Assembly (NCBI GenBank): GCA_036852015.1
Contig: JAANDG010000587.1
Span: 1 to 64,000, forward strand
Direction of reading: 5' to 3'
Origin: Pelodera strongyloides
Taxonomy: Eukaryota > Nematoda > Chromadorea > Rhabditida > Rhabditidae
Length of the DNA: 64,000 nt
Shown here: positions 59,006 through 64,000 of the stretch, in pieces
How positions within the stretch are numbered: position 1 is the stretch's first letter
How the letters are laid out: every line of letters begins with the position of its first letter
Notes under the pieces: model-generated
What the model was told of the DNA's origin: nothing
Database searches by the model: none
What the model saw: only the letters and a program-made list of their open reading frames with translations
Made by a program: the position numbers and the translations under genes

Positions 59006-60274
59006 GATGTTGTTGGACTCGGTGACCATATTGTTGCCAAATTCGACCGCGCAGTTTGGTGGAGGTCTGCCCTTGTCGTTAAGCATTTTGATTGTCTTCC
59101 AAAGCTTGTTGGCGTCCCGTTTTGGGTCAAACTCCTCCATGAACTGTCTCCATGTGTCACGTTTGTTTTTGTCGGTTGCCCTTCGGATCTTGATGTTGAG
59201 CGAGGCGATGTCCGGAGAGGAGGGGTCGTCTTCTCTGAGAGCGTCGCGTTGGGCCATCCAGTCGAGGTGCTGCGACGATGTCCGCCTTCACGCGGTGCAG
59301 CACGACAGTCCAAGGACTGCAAAGGACATCTACCCCCCTTCTCCGGACACCAGTTCGGAAGATCACTCGCGAGGTCGGGGTACTTGTCGTCCGCCGCGTC
59401 TAAAAATCGTCCTTACCGAGCACCGTTCCTAGGTTCGCGGCACACAGGCAGGTTGCATACGATTAATTATGCTAATTACAGGAACGATCTCGTGTGGAAG
59501 CCGCTTGTGAACGAATGAAACCCGAAGAATGGAGTGAACTAATCAATACGTGGAAATCACGTTCGAAGAACGTAGAGAGCAGACAACAGGTCAGAAACTG
59601 TAAACTACAAAATACATTCAATTCAGAGTTCCTTTAACTACAAAGTACAGACTAGAAACAGCAATTGGCTCAGGATTCGGCGCTAAGTAAACAAATTGGA
59701 GGTAATTAGCTACTTGTATTTCAAACTCCAGTTGCTCTATAAGTAACTTGGAGCGTGCGGCGATATCCTCGCTCACTGGCTGTAGCCACTGACAGAAAAC
59801 TATTTGTTTTTAGATTTTCGACATCTTTCTCACCGCTGCGGCGGAGGTGATTTCGCGTCGCCCGCGCGATACTTCAGCGAGCGAAGTGCTCAGGAAATAC
59901 GTGCGCTCTGGATCGAGCATCAATGCGGTAGGTGCACATATATCACTCCATACCATACCCCCTTCTATACCATAGAATACATCATACTGTACTATGTAAT
60001 ACCATATCATATACCGTATACGCCAAATACCACAATTACACCAAAATAATTACATCGTAGGATCGTAGTAGCTCACGTACTGATTTAGCTATTGGTGCCA
60101 ATTTTTCTAGCAGCACACCAATGTTGTCATTTCCGCAGACGGGTTTCATTTACAGAAATAATATTAGTGGTATATGCATTTCAGGTGTCGGATTCGCCAC
60201 GCGTTGCTGATTCCCTGGATTCTGCTCGTTCTTTGAACGATATCACATTTCGAGATTTCCATGACCTTGTTTGA
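54606..60274 (+). CDS. RD3: RD3 (retinal degeneration 3) family protein
   Basis: Six exons, all phase 0: 54606-54668, 55798-55884, 56702-56797, 59482-59589, 59814-59927 and 60185-60274 (stop TGA), giving 185 residues against 195 in human RD3. Donors gtacgt, gtgagt, gtaaat, gtcaga, gtaggt; acceptors tttcag, tttcag, tacag, tttag, tttcag. A ttttcag lies 13 bases before the ATG. The N-terminus MLKWISEL matches the MSLISWLRW start. Exon 2 is a coiled-coil-like helix (VVSEVEQQVQEFETLQ). DYSWL at 63-67 is the RD3 hallmark, followed by LTPSERSRVEAACERMKPEEW, aligning with LSPIERLQLEDVC and HPSYC in human RD3. Then come INTWKSRSKNVE and the helix IFDIFLTAAAEV. In vertebrates RD3 binds retinal guanylyl cyclases, inhibits them and guides them to the outer segment. 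A similar role with receptor guanylyl cyclases in sensory cilia is inferred. Intron 3 holds an antisense LINE. Confidence 0.93.
54680..54800. repeat. GGTACGGTATGATA-like degenerate repeats
   Basis: Irregular repeats of tacggtat, gatacgg and gtggga in RD3 intron 1. A complementary-looking patch (ccataccatacccc, ataccatatcatatacc) lies in RD3 intron 5 at 59940-60025. Confidence 0.7.
57065..59257 (-). CDS. LINE ORF2 fragment: reverse transcriptase and C-terminal zinc motif
   Basis: A 730-codon open frame. Reverse transcriptase blocks run in order: SRAIGPDGLAP, WKSSIILPLLKPGK, YRPISLLSPIAKIMERLL, QHGFTSGRSTTTAL, AIDMSKAFDSL, GVPQGSALSPTLFNLYLKDLP and the catalytic ISYADD. A thumb/connection region and CPDCGNSPHDVHHLFTCP (Cys-Cys-His-Cys) follow near the C-terminus. 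The frame is intact, so the insertion is young. Odd feature: a 47-nt T run (A on plus, 58958-59004) gives ~15 consecutive Phe before PNCFNKGFT. The ATG used is only the first Met in the frame; upstream sequence to 59371 is in another frame, suggesting a frameshift or degraded 5' part. Jockey/CR1-like by motif style; the clade is not certain. Confidence 0.85.
58958..59004. repeat. 47-bp homopolymer A run inside LINE ORF
   Basis: Uninterrupted A on plus (T in the coding direction). Not expected within a LINE reading frame at this site. Confidence 0.95.
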
Positions 60275-60463
60275 TAACAAATACCCGAAACTTGCATAAT
60301 CTTTGTGATTTTGTGAATTCTACTCACTCAAGACAACTTTCCGGAAACAAACTTTTGTGTAGTTTGTCTTCATTATATCATTTGCACAGGTTATATATGT
60401 GACCTTTATATATTTTCAATTTCGCCGTAATTCTGTAAAGCTCGCAACACTGAGGAAACTTGG

Positions 60464-60746
60464 CCGGTGCGCGGCCTACTCTGGGTGGGCCGCCTACACC
60501 CCGCCTACACCTCGCCCATAAATGAGAAAGTTGCTCGAGAGACACAGAAAAGGTGGGCTGCTGGTGCACCGGGTGTTGGCCAGGTGTAGGCGTGGCGTAG
60601 GCGGACTAAAATACACACGAAAATTGAAGATCGCCGTCCTCAGGCCTACACCGGGCCCACCCGGGGCCGCGCCGCCTACACCAGGCCCGAAATGGGTCGG
60701 GCCGCCATGCCTTGGCCCACCCGTTTTTTTGTAGGCCGCGCACCGG
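60464..60746. mobile_element. 283-bp GC-rich element with 16-bp TIRs
   Basis: Begins ccggtgcgcggcctac and ends gtaggccgcgcaccgg, a perfect 16-bp inverted repeat. The interior repeats gccgcctacacc, gtaggcgtggcgtaggcgg and ggcccaccc in both orientations. GC content contrasts sharply with the flanks. It lies 190 bp after the RD3 stop codon. Open frames across it are by-products of its stop-poor composition. Confidence 0.85.
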
Positions 60747-60917
60747 TATGCTTCATATTTATTGATTTTTTTTTACCATCATTCTAAGTGCTATTGTAAA
60801 ATTCCGATGCCGGCATAAGCTTTCTATATAACACCCTGCGTACATTGCATATATGCTATTTTTACATGAGATTATTATAATACAACATCACTTTGAATTA
60901 ATTGAAACGTGAAGTTT

Positions 60918-61088
60918 TTAAAGCGAAATGCTAGCCCCTTTGGAAAATTTGCATATGATAAGCAAATCCTATGTATCCTATGCTAATTTTGTACGATCGT
61001 CCACGGCAATCGTACAAAATTAGCATAGAATACATAGGATTTGCTTATCATATGCAAATTTTCCAAAGGGGCTAGCATTTCGCTTTAA
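60918..61088. mobile_element. 171-bp hairpin MITE, copy 3 (inverted, perfect arms)
   Basis: Same length and TTAA ends as the copies at 818 and 4169. The loop reads in reverse (cgtccacggcaa), so the element is in opposite orientation. Both outer arms carry the gctagcccc version, and both inner arms carry gtacgat/atcgtac where the other copies have gcgcgat/atcgcgc. Confidence 0.9.
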
Positions 61089-61276
61089 TGTGTTTTTATA
61101 TGATTAATCTTCTTCCTAGACAATATGGCAATTAATCTTTTGATTCTTCCAAAACGACATTATTAATCCCAATACCAATACCGTCATAAGTAATTAACAA
61201 CATACAAAAGCTGATGGTGATGACGCCCATTTCCAGTGCACCTTACGTTTCTGAATTTTGAATGTGATATTTTTTC

Positions 61277-61459
61277 TTAAAGCGAAGTACCGGCAGGTTT
61301 TTGAAACGCATCGAGTACTCCCTGCTTTCCTATGCTTCATATACAAATGAGCATAGATTTGAATAAAAAATAGACCCCAATAGACCCCTTTTAGCATAAC
61401 TGCATAAGAATGCTGATATTTGAGATGCGTTTCAAAAACCGGCTGGTATTTCGCTTTAA
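61277..61459. mobile_element. CCGGCC-type TTAA MITE, full copy (183 bp)
   Basis: TTAAAGCGAAGTACCGG to CCAGC-like right end ctggtatttcgctttaa. Its interior (gaatactccctgctt-like, caatagacccctttt) is nearly the same as 3507-3689, so these two are close relatives. Confidence 0.88.
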
Positions 61460-63520
61460 AATTTTGCAATTGTAAATGCGTAGCAGTGCACTTTAATTGT
61501 ACCTATTTATATTTTTCACACTATTTGAATAAATGTGCTTTCCATCTTTGGGAAAAGTGTTTATATTTCTTATATATTTTTTAGTGGTTTTTTTTCGGCG
61601 AAAACCATTTGGTGACCGGTTACTGACGGGTTTTCTGTAGTCTGGACAATTATTCCGCCTTCATTTGTTCTGTCAAATAGACTATTTTCTATGACACCGT
61701 TTACGAATCTCTTACTGGAGTCTGGGAACACTGATTCCAGATGAAAATTGCATGAGTTTTTCAACGGAATAAAAAGGAACAGAGGTAAAATTAAACGCTA
61801 GGACGGTATTTTGATTGTGTTTGTGATTGCAACCATATCGCACAACTCACAATCGACAATCAAAACGCCGGCAAAGTGTTTCGGGAAAGATTTCAGTCAC
61901 TGAGGAAAATTGGCGTGCAAGCCGCGTTTAAACGGCTCGCAAAGTGCCCGCGAAATAGGATTGGCATGCAATTGTAGGCGCCGATACCACGCCGCTTGCA
62001 CGTGACCCACCAAGTTTCCCGTTGTTGTGTGACGGTTTGCAGATATATTCGCATTCTAAGTTTAAGCTTGCGATATGATCTAATTGTAAGGAAGTACAGT
62101 AATTTATTTGGGAAGAAGGAAAAATACCACAACTATAAAGCAGGCAAACTGGTGGTTGTTGGTAAATAATACTTTCCAATCAATGCCAAGTATTAGAATA
62201 CAAAGTGACTGCTAGATACACGCCACATTGTGGATATAAACAAAAGGATGGGCAGGGTCAAATCCACTCAAATATACACAAAGATAAGATCAATTGTGTA
62301 CAGTATACATATGTACTGTAGGACGGTCACGTTGAGAACAAGGCATCGCCAACAAAAACATTGAGTTTAAATTGTTATGGTAATAAAAACTACAAGTGGA
62401 CCTTGCATGGTGAACATTGCCTTTTGAACATTGAAAAAAAAACTTATTCCAAACAATATGAATATGGTAAGGCTAACGTACCGCCTGTGTGTCCCTTCTC
62501 TTTATGACTTTGGTTTACTATTAGTTTGGGTGCATTTGTTCACTGTTGTAATAAAGACTTCCATAACAGCGCTTCAAACCTACAGCACCACTGGTGAAAC
62601 TTCGCGCCATCGCCGCGCACAAAATAAGGGGCCGCCGCTGGAGCGCGGCGCACCCCTACTAGGGTGCGCGGTAGGTATCTTGTGTGTATCATTAGTGATC
62701 TCTAATTTGAAACTAGTACGGTCATTCTAGAGTACAAAAAAAACTTCTTACCAAATTGACCAGCAGAAGAACAGAATATAATTTCAAGTTTCAACCAACC
62801 AATCGCCGTCCATAGAATGTCGAATATATTGAATTCCAAGTAGTTTAGTCATACAGCAATGAATTCTGAAGCTAAGACTTAGTCTTGGACAATCAGCTCT
62901 AGTGAACTGCTAAATGCCTTTCCTCCATACATGCTGTCGGGGCAGGCAGGCTGGTAGCATGTGGTATGTTCGGGCGCGCCCGCCCGAGACAACGGGGGCC
63001 AAGGGGGCCAGTGAGCGTGCCAGCGACCATCTAATTCAGACCATATGAGCCCAATCAGCAATCCATAAACTATGGCCAATTTGTGGGTGTTTTGCGGAGA
63101 CGACCACATCCACTCAAATATACACAAAATGGGATGATCGTTTGGGGACACTGTTGGTATACGGTAGGGAGCGAATTTAGGGAGCGGGCAATTTTTAGAG
63201 CAAGAAATTTTGGGGACTGGTTTAAAGGGATGATGTGCCTGGTAAGTACGAGAAAAGTTTAGCCAGACACATGAAAAATAGAAGTGGTCGAAAAGGATCG
63301 TAATTTTGTATACTGTAGGGAGCGAATTGAAGACAGAGCAATGTCGAACTAGAAATTTTCTGAGAACTGATTTAAGACACCCACAAGCCTTAGGGTTAAT
63401 TCTCCCACTAAATCAAAAAGTATTGAGACTAGGGTGGCATGCTGGTGATGAATACAAGGACCAGACAAACACTGAGTCGGACAAATCACAAATGAAGGAG
63501 CAAAGTGATTAGGAATGTTT
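61460..63520. other. Right flank, no complete gene
   Basis: 61585-61660 is a TTTGGTGAC-type repeat. Two blocks are duplicated: ccactcaaatatacacaaa near 62262 and 63108, and tatac(g/t)gtagggagcgaatt near 63158 and 63310. 62620-62680 is a GC-rich inverted patch (ggagcgcggcgcacccc / ggggtgcgcgg-like). No exon set could be built. Confidence 0.4.
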
Positions 63521-63553
63521 TCGAATTATCTAGTTTTTCTCAATAGTTGTACA

Positions 63554-63735
63554 GAGATTCACGCGAAATCAAACGAATGGTATACAATGGCACTGTTCTT
63601 ACCCGATACGGTACCCCCCTCACCATAACATCTATGCTTGTTGTGCTGCTCCTTGTGGGTGTTGTAAGTCTGCTCCTTGCTCATGTACTCATGATCCTAA
63701 AGCTTCTCCATTACGGAGAAACCGTACATCTATGA
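63554..63735 (+). CDS. Possible terminal exon with one membrane segment
   Basis: After a tctcaatag acceptor, a frame reads YRDSREIKRMVYNGTVL, then a strongly hydrophobic stretch (MLVVLLLVGVVSLLLAHVLM) and ends HYGETVHL at a TGA (63733-63735). The layout (basic stretch, single C-terminal membrane helix, short tail) could be a tail-anchored or single-pass protein. No upstream exon was confidently found, so this may be chance. Confidence 0.3.
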
Positions 63736-64000
63736 TAATATCTATGATTCTTTTCCACTTTACACGTTTTATCTATTAACATTTAATATAATGATCCCTA
63801 GTTTTTATTTTATTTTATTTTGAATACTATTTGCTCTAGTAAATGTATATTTACGGATGTTTTTTTTTCATGAGGTGTTTAATTGGATACGTTTTCACAA
63901 TGTTGCCATATCATTATTGGAGCATGGATCAAACTATTTTCCATTAGAAACAATTATTTCATGACCGAAAAAATGGATTGCACGCGCGGGAACCGAACCC

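Larger units (their letters stand above)
56995..59384 (-). mobile_element. 5'-truncated non-LTR retrotransposon (LINE) with 13-bp TSD
   Basis: The element spans about 57008-59371 on the minus strand. The direct repeat aggtcggggtact flanks it at 56995-57007 and 59372-59384. The 3' end carries (AAC)n units (57008-57022, GTT on plus) instead of a poly(A) tail, as in some Jockey/I/CR1-type LINEs. The 5' end, including the endonuclease domain, is missing, which is normal for target-primed insertion. It lies antisense in RD3 intron 3. Confidence 0.85.

Noticed and set aside
57137..59518. Long plus-strand frames opposite the LINE
   Set aside because: Shadows of the reverse transcriptase frame on the minus strand.

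Overview
Organism. The window is animal nuclear DNA, almost certainly from a nematode. It is AT-rich. Its genes are split by introns with T-rich TTTCAG acceptors. Several start codons follow a TTTTCAG-type site by a few bases, as at spliced-leader acceptors. There are two chemoreceptor genes resembling the nematode Srg class and an interstitial patch of the nematode telomere hexamer TTAGGC. I cannot name the species. Exon structures were read by eye from splice signals, reading-frame phase and protein similarity; no alignment was run. Layout. 1-18 kb is mostly gene-poor and full of small mobile elements. Its one supported gene is a minus-strand rhodopsin-type (FMRFamide-receptor-like) GPCR, of which three exons (TM1-TM3) are visible at 2975-4932. 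At 18.3-19.4 kb lies a minus-strand, intron-containing tyrosine recombinase with one in-frame stop. At 20.1-27.8 kb are two tandem plus-strand Srg-like chemoreceptor genes with the same six-exon structure. At 24.1-24.6 kb there may be a small two-exon minus-strand gene between them. 29-38.7 kb is an array of three ~2.9 kb direct repeats, each carrying a ~1.13 kb fold-back and remnants of coding exons, and each with its own later insertions. From 40 kb the window is gene-dense: a complete 10-exon 3-ketodihydrosphingosine reductase (minus, 40391-46292), a six-exon gene for a secreted Gly/Asn/Pro-rich protein (plus, 47338-49819), an RPP14-like RNase P/MRP subunit (minus, 50220-52037) and a six-exon RD3 homologue (plus, 54606-60274). 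RD3 intron 3 contains an antisense, 5'-truncated LINE flanked by a 13-bp target-site duplication. Gene roles. The genes do not form one pathway: sphingolipid synthesis, RNA processing, control of guanylyl cyclase (RD3) and chemosensation/neuropeptide sensing. Mobile DNA. Several unrelated short inverted-repeat families share TTAAAG...CTTTAA ends, suggesting use by a TTAA-specific transposase. One of them forms a 171-bp near-perfect hairpin in three equal-length copies with coordinated changes in both arms. tRNA-derived SINEs, an element packed with CATCTCGGAA repeats, a 26-bp minisatellite, and GC-rich terminal-inverted-repeat elements are also present.
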